Shown: positions 1 to 5,496, counted from the first letter of the stretch. The stretch: DNA of 8,582 bases from Hyphomicrobiales bacterium (GCA_012032065.1 JAAURV010000117.1:1-8582), one strand, 5' to 3'. Notes: generated by a model not told the origin, from the sequence alone. Program-made: numbers and translations.

Positions 1-1
1 T

Positions 2-357
2 GTTGGGTCGATGGCCGATCTCGACGAAGTGTCGGAGAATTTCTACGAACGCCATGGGCGCAGACTCCGCGTGGCGACGAAATACGGAACCTCACGCGGC
101 GTTTCTTCGCGGAGAAGGGGGTGACGGGCTACCGGATTGTCGAAAGTGCGGGCGCCACGGAAGGTGCCCCCGCCGCGGGGATCGCCGAAGCCATCGTCGA
201 TATCACCACCACCGGATCGACGCTTTCGGCCAATCACCTGAAAATTCTGGATGATGGCATCATATTGAAATCGCAGGCGGTTTTGGCTGCGCGGGCGGGG
301 GTCTCGCAGAATCCGCAAATAACGGACTTGACAAATAGGCTCGAATTCCTCAAATAG
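2..357 (+). pseudogene. hisG: ATP phosphoribosyltransferase HisG (short form), 3' part, with an apparent one-base frameshift
   Basis: HisG condenses ATP with PRPP in the first step of histidine biosynthesis, in the cytoplasm. Only the 3' part lies in the window. Reading from base 2, the protein runs through MADLDEVSENFYERHGRR and RVATKY (bases 11-85). The same protein then continues in another frame from base 88 (NLTRRFFAEKGVTGYRIVES) to the TAG at 355-357. The PRPP-binding loop DITTTGSTL is at 199-225, preceded by the family-typical GATEGAP. Joining the halves needs one extra base near 86-87, between TAC and AAC. The tail ends soon after LDDGIILKSQA, without the ACT-like regulatory domain of long HisG, so this is the short form that normally works with HisZ. 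Either the gene is broken or the assembly lost one base. Because it is a housekeeping gene with both halves well conserved, a sequencing error is a serious possibility. Identity is secure; disruption is seen directly, its cause is not. Confidence 0.85.
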
Positions 358-362
358 GAACG

Positions 363-1541
363 ATGAAATGGCTTTGGATCGTCGCACTCCTCTTCCTCGT
401 TCTGGCTTTCGGAGTGGTCTTCGTCCGCTGGTTTCTGCCGGTTGACCGGCAGGGGACGAATTTCTCCCAGTATCCCGGACATCCGGAATACGCCGCGGCC
501 AACCCGTCCAGCGATGCCTTGCCAAGCAATGAGGAGCGACAACTGCTCAGGCGGCACATGCCCAGATTCTTCAAAACCAAAAATGGCGAAGGCCCCATCG
601 ACTTCTACGCCGACTACATCGCCAGCGGCACGCTTCGAAAGGCGGATGGTGCGTTGATCGCCAGCGAAGTCACGCCGGCCGTCCTCAACGCCAACAAGGA
701 AGATCCAATCGTCGTCTTCGAGCACTTGCCTTCGAAACGCCGCGCGCCAAAGCCGGCGGTTCTGGCGCGCATTGATCGCATCAATGCCGATGAAGGGCCG
801 CTCAAGATGCCTCTCATCGTGCTCACCTATCACGCGGTGTTCCGGCACTCGGGGCTGCCCGCCGGAATCTCCTGGTGGCAGGAGTTGGGCGCGCGGCTGG
901 TGGGCGACGCGGAGGACTGGCACCAGCTCGACCACTATACGGCGGTGTCCATGCTGCTCGATGCGAGCGGCAAGCCGTTGGGCCTCATGATGATGCAGCA
1001 CAACTATCAGCGGAGTTATCTCTTCGGCGAAGGCGTGGAACTGCCCGCCGATGGGCGGCCCCTCATCGACATTGCCTTGCGCTCGAACGAGCTCTATCCG
1101 CACAAGGAGGGAAGGACGCTCCGGCCTGCGGTATCGTTTCTCGAGCCACGGAGCTTTGCGTATATGATTGGCGCTGCTTCAAAACCGATGATGGCCGCGA
1201 GCGATGTCACGGAACCCGATATGGAGGCTAGTTACGAGCTGAGGTTCCTGCCGCCATCGGACGCCTTCTACACCTTCAAGGGTTACTTGGGCGCAAGGCG
1301 CGCGCTGCCGGGACGCGATGGCCCGCCGGGCGCCAACTACAACGCGATTCCCCGGTTCAAGCCGCTGGGATACCAGATCGCGCTCTCCTATTGGCGCGAG
1401 GGCAATGCCTCCGACATCGCCGCCATGCCAAAGACCATGGATTGGGTGGAGTATGGCGCTTTCGCGCAGGGGCAAGCGGAGAAATTCCGCCACAATGCCG
1501 CCTGCTTCGGAGGCGGATTGTCAAATTGCAGCCCGCAATAA
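363..1541 (+). CDS. Uncharacterised N-terminally membrane-anchored protein (392 aa)
   Basis: I do not recognise the family with confidence. The ATG lies 5 bp after the hisG stop, and AGGAA at 356-360 overlaps that stop, so the two genes are probably co-transcribed. Residues 3-24 form one hydrophobic segment (WLWIVALLFLVLAF...), with K2 before it and R22 near its end. It is an uncleaved anchor or signal-anchor, leaving about 365 residues probably in the periplasm. The soluble part has MPRFFKTKNGEGPIDFYADY (66-85), DWHQLDHYTAVSMLLD (185-200), MMMQHNYQ (209-216) and ELYPH (243-247). The order of an aromatic/His strand, 'GKPLGLMMMQHNY' and then 'RPLIDIALRSNELYPH' loosely recalls Vps62-like or necrosis-inducing-like beta folds with a D-W-x-x-x motif; this is only a weak resemblance. 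Two cysteines near the C-terminus (C381, C389) could form a disulfide. That it is a real gene is well supported by its length, start context and anchor; its function is unknown. Confidence 0.8.
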   Translation: MKWLWIVALLFLVLAFGVVFVRWFLPVDRQGTNFSQYPGHPEYAAANPSSDALPSNEERQLLRRHMPRFFKTKNGEGPIDFYADYIASGTLRKADGALIASEVTPAVLNANKEDPIVVFEHLPSKRRAPKPAVLARIDRINADEGPLKMPLIVLTYHAVFRHSGLPAGISWWQELGARLVGDAEDWHQLDHYTAVSMLLDASGKPLGLMMMQHNYQRSYLFGEGVELPADGRPLIDIALRSNELYPHKEGRTLRPAVSFLEPRSFAYMIGAASKPMMAASDVTEPDMEASYELRFLPPSDAFYTFKGYLGARRALPGRDGPPGANYNAIPRFKPLGYQIALSYWREGNASDIAAMPKTMDWVEYGAFAQGQAEKFRHNAACFGGGLSNCSPQ

Positions 1542-1550
1542 CGGGCGGTT

Positions 1551-1570
1551 GCCACGAAAAGTTTCGCGGC
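1551..1570. other. Imperfect 20-bp dyad, possible operator
   Basis: In the 144-bp gap between the stop at 1541 and the start at 1686, the arms GCC-x-CGAAA and TTTCG-x-GGC are inverted around a central AG, with one mismatch per arm. The tiny centre makes it a poor RNA hairpin, and no T-run follows, so a protein-binding dyad is more plausible than a terminator. I see no convincing sigma-70 promoter pair in this gap, and nothing else in it beyond the ribosome binding site of the next gene. Confidence 0.25.
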
Positions 1571-1685
1571 GCTCCCCGGCAGCGTTAGCAAATGATTGTG
1601 ATGGGCGGCTCCTGAAACTCCGCATGGTGGAAGGACCGTAGATGGGCGTGACGGGAGAGACAACCCGGCTCACAGGAGATAGCCC

Positions 1686-2345
1686 ATGACCGTGACGAAA
1701 CTTGCAATGACAGCGGCCTTGTCGGCGATGATGATCTCTGGCGGTATCGCTGCCGTTGAACCCACCGGCAGCTTCCAGATGTCCGTGGCCCAGGCCAAGG
1801 GACCTCAGTCCGACTTGCGGCTGGCGCTGAACCAGCTCCTTTCCGAACACGCGACCCTCGCCGCCGCCACGACCGGCGCTGCTCTTGGCGGACGCAACAA
1901 GGAATTCGAAGCGGCAGCCGCAGCCCTCGACATGAACTCGCAGGACATCGCCAAGGCGATCGGGTCGGTTTATGGCGATGCCGCAGGCGAAGCCTTCTTG
2001 CCCTTGTGGCGCAAGCACATCGGCTTCTTCGTCGACTACACCATGGCTACCGCCAAAGGTTCGGGCAAAGGCCAGAAAAAGGCCGTGAACGATCTCGTGC
2101 AGTATGCCTCGGATTTCGGCGCGTTCCTCAACTGGGCAACGCCGGCGCTGCCGAAGGAAGCGGTGGCCGATCTGGTGAAGATGCATATCCTCAGCCTCAA
2201 GGATGTGGTGGATGCGCAGGCGAACCGCGACCAGAAGCTCGCCTACCAGAAAATCCGCGAAGCCTCGAAGCACATGCAGATGATCGCCGATCCGCTGGCC
2301 GACGCGATCGCGGCGCAATTCCCGGAGAAATTCCCGGCCATGTAA
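1686..2345 (+). CDS. Exported all-helical protein with regularly spaced histidines (219 aa), function unknown
   Basis: AGGAGA at 1674-1679, 6 bases before the ATG, fixes the start. Residues 1-23 look like a signal peptide (K5, then a hydrophobic run to GGIAA); an alternative cleavage after AQA (35-37) is possible. The mature part reads as amphipathic helices with two related halves: LLSEHATLAAATTG...SVYG...LPLWRKHIGFFVDY (51-118) and LVKMHILSLKDVVDA...KHMQMIADPLADAI (163-208). All four histidines, H55, H111, H167 and H196, sit in the helices; the first three are exactly 56 residues apart, and the last three each show H-x5-D (D117, D173, D202). Similar proteins occur widely in bacteria, and from memory some databases carry uninformative 'copper amine oxidase-like' names; I see no such catalytic motif here. 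A periplasmic four-helix metal- or ligand-binding protein is a reasonable inference. The cupredoxin gene 61 bp downstream fits a shared role, but this is not proven. Confidence 0.8.
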   Translation: MTVTKLAMTAALSAMMISGGIAAVEPTGSFQMSVAQAKGPQSDLRLALNQLLSEHATLAAATTGAALGGRNKEFEAAAAALDMNSQDIAKAIGSVYGDAAGEAFLPLWRKHIGFFVDYTMATAKGSGKGQKKAVNDLVQYASDFGAFLNWATPALPKEAVADLVKMHILSLKDVVDAQANRDQKLAYQKIREASKHMQMIADPLADAIAAQFPEKFPAM

Positions 2346-2357
2346 CGGCGACAGGTT

Positions 2358-2379
2358 GGGGCGGGCTTCGGCCCGTCCC
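2358..2379 (+). terminator. GC-rich hairpin with UUCG loop between two exported-protein genes
   Basis: The stem has 9 base pairs: GGGGCGGGC at 2358-2366 pairs with GCCCGTCCC at 2371-2379 (one G-T pair), closed by TTCG at 2367-2370. The loop is the very stable C(UUCG)G tetraloop. Only a weak TTT follows, so complete intrinsic termination is unlikely. Partial termination, a pause site or 3'-end protection of the upstream message are the plausible roles. It ends 28 bases before the next ATG. Confidence 0.55.
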
Positions 2380-2406
2380 GGCCGCTTTGGGATCAGGGAG
2401 GACAAC

Positions 2407-2745
2407 ATGAAATCGAGTTACATCGTTTGCGCCGGCGTGGCGCTGTGGTGCGCGGCGATCGTGCACGCGTCCGCCGGCGAAGCCGTGGACGCCAGCATCA
2501 AGCTGTTCCAGTTCCAGCCGAAATCGATCGAAGTCAAAGCCGGAACCATGATCAAGTGGACCAATGGCGACGACATCGAGCATTCGGTAACGGCAGGCGC
2601 CCCCGGCAAGGAATCGGGCGGCTTCGACTCAGGCTTCTTCGTCAAGGGCGGAAGCTTCGAGCAGGTCTTCGACAAGCCCGGAACCTACGAATACTTCTGC
2701 AAACGCCACAACAGCATGAAGGGCACGGTGGTGGTGACGGAGTAG
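2407..2745 (+). CDS. Small exported blue copper protein (amicyanin/plastocyanin-like cupredoxin)
   Basis: This is a periplasmic type 1 copper protein for single-electron transfer. The start is ATG 2407 because AGGGAGGA (2395-2402) lies 4 bases upstream; an in-frame extension to 2356 would run back into the hairpin and lacks a ribosome site. Residues 1-23 are a signal peptide (K2, hydrophobic core, cleavage near HASAG). The mature protein is only about 90 residues, like amicyanin. The copper ligands are all visible: H59 in DIEHSVT, then C98, H101 and M104 in FCKRHNSM. The Cys-x2-His-x2-Met loop is the short amicyanin spacing rather than the longer plastocyanin or pseudoazurin loop. No methylamine dehydrogenase genes are nearby, so the redox partner is unknown; the exported helical protein encoded just upstream is a candidate. 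The gene is convergent with the - strand gene ending at 2752, with 6 bp between stops and only a short GGGG/CCCC stem there. Confidence 0.9.
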   Translation: MKSSYIVCAGVALWCAAIVHASAGEAVDASIKLFQFQPKSIEVKAGTMIKWTNGDDIEHSVTAGAPGKESGGFDSGFFVKGGSFEQVFDKPGTYEYFCKRHNSMKGTVVVTE

Positions 2746-2751
2746 GGGGAG

Positions 2752-3669
2752 CTATTGCCCCGCATACTCTGCCGCGCAGGCCTTGAGCCTCGCTTCGCCG
2801 CCCCATGACTCGAAGGCAGCCCGGGCCGCCGCCGTTACGGCCTCAGTCGATTGCGGCCAATCGCCAACGGTACCGGCAAGGACCAAGTAGTCGGCATCAC
2901 CGAGAACCAGCCTGGTGGCTTCCTGGTAAGATTTGGGAGGAGGCGGCGGTTCGCAGCCGGGCCTGTCACGGTCGCAAAGCAACAGGCGGTTCATGGCAAT
3001 CGAACTTTCGCCAATGCGGCTGCCCGAGGTGTCGTAGACGACACCGAAGCTGGACCGCCCATTCTGCCGGTTCCGCACCAGCACGAAGTCGCCGAGCTTT
3101 ACGCCGTTCGATACAAGTTTCTTGGGCACTGCAATTGCCGGAAATACCATTGCGTCGAGATAACGCTCCGGATCGCAGACAGCCTTGCCGCCCTGGAGAT
3201 ACGCAGTCGTGGATACGAAATAACCGGCATTGGGCTTTCCCTCCGGAACGACGCATGCCGCTCCCTCCTTGGTGGCAATTGCGAAGGATGAGAAGAACCT
3301 TGTGAACCGGGTGAGCATTTCAGCTTTTGGTTTGGACCGGAAGAGATCCAAACACGCCTGGCAATCGGACCTTGACAGGCAATCAGCCTCGCCGCCCGAG
3401 GTCTTGCGGCTGACACCGTTGCAGATCGTGTTCTGCGCAAGTCCGTTGTTTCCGGCGATATCATCAGGATGATAGGAATGGCCTGAACCGTCGGTATTAA
3501 CGTCGGAGTTGGTGCGAAAGTAGAATGCCGGCGGACCCGACCTGGATTTCCATACCTGAACGTTTCCGGCAGCCGTGAAATTGGCCGACATGCCGCATTC
3601 GGCGCTGATTGCTTGAGGCACACATACAAGCCCCAGGAATCCTAGGCACAGCGCAACACGTGTCCACAT
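2752..3669 (-). CDS. Secreted GH75 chitosanase-like protein (305 aa)
   Basis: The start is set by AGGAGGT (3674-3680 on the + strand, read on the - strand), 4 bases before ATG 3669. The 23-codon longer reading to 3738 lacks both a ribosome site and signal-peptide logic. Residues 1-23 are a signal peptide with cleavage at AISA-E. The core resembles glycoside hydrolase family 75 (endo-acting chitosanases, mostly fungal): DVNTDGSGHSYHPDD (56-70), YFVSTTAYLQ (150-159), a D-rich strand then FPAIAVPKKL (176-185), LGDF (192-195) and the signature FGVVYDTSGSRIGESSIAM (208-226). D213 and E221 in that signature are the likely acid/base candidates. Eleven cysteines in the mature part, including C97, C103 and C106, suggest an oxidised, exported fold. 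A polyproline stretch (241-245) links to a C-terminal segment of about 60 residues of unknown role. The family call rests on remembered motifs; the substrate could equally be a bacterial cell-wall glycan. Confidence 0.6.
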   Translation of the reverse strand: MWTRVALCLGFLGLVCVPQAISAECGMSANFTAAGNVQVWKSRSGPPAFYFRTNSDVNTDGSGHSYHPDDIAGNNGLAQNTICNGVSRKTSGGEADCLSRSDCQACLDLFRSKPKAEMLTRFTRFFSSFAIATKEGAACVVPEGKPNAGYFVSTTAYLQGGKAVCDPERYLDAMVFPAIAVPKKLVSNGVKLGDFVLVRNRQNGRSSFGVVYDTSGSRIGESSIAMNRLLLCDRDRPGCEPPPPPKSYQEATRLVLGDADYLVLAGTVGDWPQSTEAVTAAARAAFESWGGEARLKACAAEYAGQ

Positions 3670-3750
3670 GATGACCTCCTTGGATTTTGAATTGCCAGGA
3701 TGGACTCTGTAAGAATTGGCCTCAGTGGCAAAACTCATACCTTGAGTTAA

Positions 3751-3781
3751 ATTATCGGGTAGGCGGCCGGAAAACTACCAA
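3751..3781 (-). promoter_or_regulatory. Weak candidate promoter for the GH75-like gene
   Basis: On the - strand, TTGGTA (3776-3781) is followed after 19 bases by GATAAT (3751-3756), which is one mismatch from the sigma-70 -10 consensus. The spacer is longer than ideal, and the -35 element overlaps the end of the anti-sigma gene. It lies about 80 bases before the start at 3669. Read-through from the anti-sigma gene is the alternative, since I see no strong terminator in this 105-bp gap. Confidence 0.25.
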
Positions 3782-4320
3782 TCGATCGCCTGCGAGATGA
3801 TGCAGATGCAGCCGGTGTTGGTGCGATGGACCGGGTGTTTCCGGCCCACGTGTGCGACGTGGAAGTCGCCGGGGCCGAGCACGAGGTTTCCAATGATAAG
3901 GTCGCCGGAGATCATCAGAATTTCCTCGTCCTGGCTGTGTTCGTGCGATTGATATTCGCAGCCGGCGTCGAGCTTCACCATGATGGTCTGGCGGCTCAGT
4001 TTCTCGATTCGGTTCAGAACCTTGATGTTGAGGCCGGGATAAACCTGCGTCCATTCGCCGGTTCCCGCGCGGCGCGTGACGGTGCCCGGCAAATCGGCGC
4101 CGGAGGCTTCGATTGCAACTTCGATTTTGGCGAGGAGGCCTTCGGGCAGCGTTTCCTGTTCTTCCGGCAACAGCGGATTGAGGCGCGTTTCCCACTCCTG
4201 AACGCGCGCCGCGAATGCCTGGTCCTCGACGATGCGAATGCGCGCAGCTTCGCTCCCGGCGCTGTCTAGCGTGCCGATCACGTAGGCCGAGGCCAATTCG
4301 TCGTCGTGGGCGGCACTCAT
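3775..4320 (-). CDS. ChrR-like cupin anti-sigma factor (181 aa)
   Basis: This protein is predicted to hold the ECF sigma factor encoded just upstream inactive in the cytoplasm. The ATG at 4320 overlaps the sigma stop as ATGA, which decides the start and indicates translational coupling. Residues 5-50 (HDDELASAYVIGTLDSAG...VQEWETRLNPL) match the helical anti-sigma domain seen in RskA- and ChrR-type proteins. The zinc-binding His/Cys set of ChrR's own anti-sigma domain is not visible there. Residues 90-178 form a cupin: G120-x5-H126-x-H128-x3-E132, then GPGD (149-152) and H162. The ligand spacing H, +2 H, +6 E, +36 H agrees with the zinc site I recall for the Rhodobacter ChrR cupin, so a metal is probably bound. 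No transmembrane helix is present, so this is a soluble, cytoplasmic sensor rather than a membrane one. The inducing signal (singlet oxygen or peroxides in known cases) is inferred from the family only. Confidence 0.85.
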   Translation of the reverse strand: MSAAHDDELASAYVIGTLDSAGSEAARIRIVEDQAFAARVQEWETRLNPLLPEEQETLPEGLLAKIEVAIEASGADLPGTVTRRAGTGEWTQVYPGLNIKVLNRIEKLSRQTIMVKLDAGCEYQSHEHSQDEEILMISGDLIIGNLVLGPGDFHVAHVGRKHPVHRTNTGCICIISQAIDW

Positions 4321-4862
4321 TGCGCCATGCACTCCTTCAATTGCTCCAGTCCGCGCCGCACCCAACTCTTGATTGTGCCCATGGGCTTGCCAAGCTGGCG
4401 CGACAGATCCTCATGCGTCAGGCCGTTAACATAAGCCAAAACTACGGCATTCCGGTAGTCTTCGCGCAAATGCTTGAGGCAACGGTGAAGATCGCCCGAG
4501 TCCCCGGCATTGCCCTGCAGTTCCGCCATGCGGGTTTCGACTTCCCCGACCACGGCTTCGTCGAAGGCAACCGTCCCTGAAGGGGCGCGGCGCAGGCGGT
4601 CGAGCGCGCAATGGCGGGTGACGGTCGCCATCCAGGCCATCGCCTCTCCCTTTCCGGGATCGTAAAGGTGGGAGCGTTCCCAGATTTTGATGAAGGTCTC
4701 CTGCAAAACGTCCTCGGCCTGATCACGCGACTTCATCAAACGCAGGCAAATAGCGAAGAGCCGGGGGCCTACCTGCGCATAAAGCTCCCGGAATGCGAGT
4801 CGGTCTCCGCTGGCCGTTCTCGCCAGCAGTTCACAACTTGGAACGGCAGGATTCTTGCTCAT
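4317..4862 (-). CDS. ECF-family RNA polymerase sigma factor (181 aa)
   Basis: An alternative sigma factor that directs RNA polymerase to stress promoters. Region 2 spans about residues 23-92, with AEDVLQETFIKIW (49-61) and the DRLRR end (88-92). Region 4 spans about 125-178, with the helix-turn-helix LTHEDLSRQLGKPMGTIKSW (148-167) ending in VRRGLEQLK. The length is normal for the group, and there is no C-terminal extension. The start is uncertain: ATG 4862 gives a typical short lead (MSKNPAVPSCELL), while in-frame ATG 4904 would add 14 residues; neither has a clear Shine-Dalgarno. The TTG at 4988 is unlikely. The gene overlaps the cupin anti-sigma gene by 4 bases, the usual arrangement for a sigma and its dedicated inhibitor. 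Autoregulation is common in this family, but I could not find a convincing ECF-type promoter in the 150-bp divergent gap upstream. The name RpoE is often used for such factors; I leave the symbol blank. Confidence 0.9.
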   Translation of the reverse strand: MSKNPAVPSCELLARTASGDRLAFRELYAQVGPRLFAICLRLMKSRDQAEDVLQETFIKIWERSHLYDPGKGEAMAWMATVTRHCALDRLRRAPSGTVAFDEAVVGEVETRMAELQGNAGDSGDLHRCLKHLREDYRNAVVLAYVNGLTHEDLSRQLGKPMGTIKSWVRRGLEQLKECMAQ

Positions 4863-4953
4863 GGATGCAGAAGGTTCATCATAGGCGGATTGCGCGCCAC
4901 GCATGGTTATCGATTGCCGCGACGATATTCTTTCGCGGGACGGCTGTGAAGGA

Positions 4954-4982
4954 CTGTCAGTTTGATTGAAATGCGTTATATT
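4954..4982 (+). promoter_or_regulatory. Sigma-70-type promoter for the 92-aa exported protein gene
   Basis: CTGTCA (4954-4959) and TATATT (4977-4982) are separated by 17 bases, with four and five of six matches to the housekeeping consensus. Transcription would start near 4989, giving a leader of about two dozen bases before ATG 5013. It lies in the divergent gap facing the ECF sigma gene, so sigma-operon control signals may overlap it on the other strand. Confidence 0.5.
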
Positions 4983-5012
4983 TACCAATCGTTAAGCATG
5001 GGAGGAATGGTC

Positions 5013-5291
5013 ATGGTTCGCGAGATATTCTTTGTTTTAGCGGCGTTTCCGGTCTTTTGCGGCATCGCGACTGCCGATACCGTGACGCCTCTGGAGAGCC
5101 AAAACCATAGCGCCTGGGTTGCGGAACCGGGTGAAGACTCCTTGCCGCTGGCAAATTCCGCTGAACGCAAATTCAACGAGCCATACTCGGCCGCCACGCC
5201 TTTTCTGGAACCGGCGGAGGTTGTGCCGCATTATAATCCCTCGGCATGCAGCAGATCTAAGCAAGAGGATGTGGTCTATCTGACCCAGTGA
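5013..5291 (+). CDS. Small exported protein of unknown function (92 aa)
   Basis: I do not recognise this protein. GGAGGA at 5001-5006 lies 6 bases before ATG 5013, which is preferred over ATG 5007 (no spacing) and over the upstream non-ATG start. Residues 1-21 look like a signal peptide: R3, then IFFVLAAFPVFCG, with cleavage near ATA-D. The mature part of about 70 residues is polar and proline-containing (TPLESQNHSAW, EPYSAATPFLEPAEVVPHYNP), has one cysteine (C79), and shows no repeat or metal motif. It is transcribed divergently from the ECF sigma gene, with a good promoter. That arrangement makes it a possible regulon member, or simply a neighbour. Its size, signal peptide and start signals support a real gene. 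Confidence 0.65.
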   Translation: MVREIFFVLAAFPVFCGIATADTVTPLESQNHSAWVAEPGEDSLPLANSAERKFNEPYSAATPFLEPAEVVPHYNPSACSRSKQEDVVYLTQ

Positions 5292-5361
5292 ACGAGTACC
5301 CCTAGGGCCGGGGATAAGGCCTTGGATTGGCGCTTTGTAGGTTCTGGCATCGCCCCCGGTA

Positions 5362-5460
5362 CGGAACCTCATTTCAGTGCAGATCCGGGTTTCCCTGCAA
5401 CCGAGCGAAGAGCCGCCCTCCCCGGTGCGGCTCTTCGCGATTCTGGGGGAGGTTTTTCCG
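5362..5460 (+). promoter_or_regulatory. Structured leader ahead of the SulP transporter, possible RNA switch
   Basis: The 205-bp gap between 5291 and 5497 contains several complementary segments. AACCTC (5365-5370) can pair with GAGGTT (5449-5454), extendable through CGGAA/TTCCG with a 3-base bulge; this would close a domain holding a GGG-TTT-CCC mini-hairpin (5387-5395) and the 12-bp hairpin at 5405-5438. The same GAGG is also the partner of CCTCCCC (5417-5423). Only one pairing can form at a time, which is the logic of a terminator/anti-terminator leader. AGGTTC (5339-5344) can additionally pair with GAACCT (5364-5369), sequestering the competitor. No known riboswitch core is recognised by eye. 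A candidate motif called sul1 has, as I recall, been reported upstream of sulfate transporter genes, but I cannot confirm a match. The simpler reading is a plain terminator of the upstream gene. Confidence 0.4.
5405..5457 (+). terminator. Hairpin with loop-to-tail pairing ending in TTTTT
   Basis: A perfect 12-bp stem pairs GCGAAGAGCCGC (5405-5416) with GCGGCTCTTCGC (5427-5438). Its loop begins with CCTCCCC (5417-5423), which is perfectly complementary to GGGGAGG at 5446-5452, and TTTTT follows at once (5453-5457). The 7-bp helix next to the T-run looks like an intrinsic terminator. The 12-bp helix is either an alternative or, with some fraying, the first stem of an H-type pseudoknot. It lies about 115 bases after the 92-aa gene and 40 bases before the SulP start, so it could end the former or control entry into the latter. 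Confidence 0.6.
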
Positions 5461-5470
5461 CTATAAGCGG
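5458..5470 (+). promoter_or_regulatory. Palindrome CCGCT-ATA-AGCGG with an embedded TATAAG
   Basis: A perfect 5-bp inverted repeat with a 3-base centre lies 26 bases upstream of the SulP GTG. It contains TATAAG (5462-5467), one mismatch from the -10 consensus, but no acceptable -35 element stands at 16-18 bases. It could be a -10 element under an operator, a small hairpin near the start codon, or chance. Confidence 0.25.
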
Positions 5471-5496
5471 GCAGAATCACTTTCATCCGAATCCTC

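Noticed and set aside
121..357. Treating the 78-aa frame starting at GTG 121 as an independent gene
   Set aside because: It is plainly the C-terminal part of HisG, and the preceding bases 88-120 in the same frame also encode HisG sequence.
234..1103. Long - strand open frame (289 codons) across hisG and the following gene
   Set aside because: It overlaps two supported + strand genes and shows no domain or ribosome site.
1521..2408. Long - strand open frame (295 codons) antisense to the 219-aa protein gene
   Set aside because: It mirrors the real gene, which has a ribosome site and signal peptide. The antisense product is low in complexity and lacks start signals; long antisense frames are expected in GC-rich coding DNA.
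2746..2761. GGGG/CCCC stem between the convergent genes as a bidirectional terminator
   Set aside because: The stem is 4-5 bp and has no T-run on either strand, too weak to annotate.
3714..3735. GCCACTG on the - strand upstream of the GH75-like gene, recalling part of a cobalamin riboswitch box
   Set aside because: Only seven bases match, and no other cobalamin riboswitch element or B12-related gene is present.
3758..3779. GGTAG/CTACC inverted repeat as a terminator of the sigma/anti-sigma operon
   Set aside because: The stem is only 5 bp, the loop is long, it overlaps the stop codon and no T-run follows.
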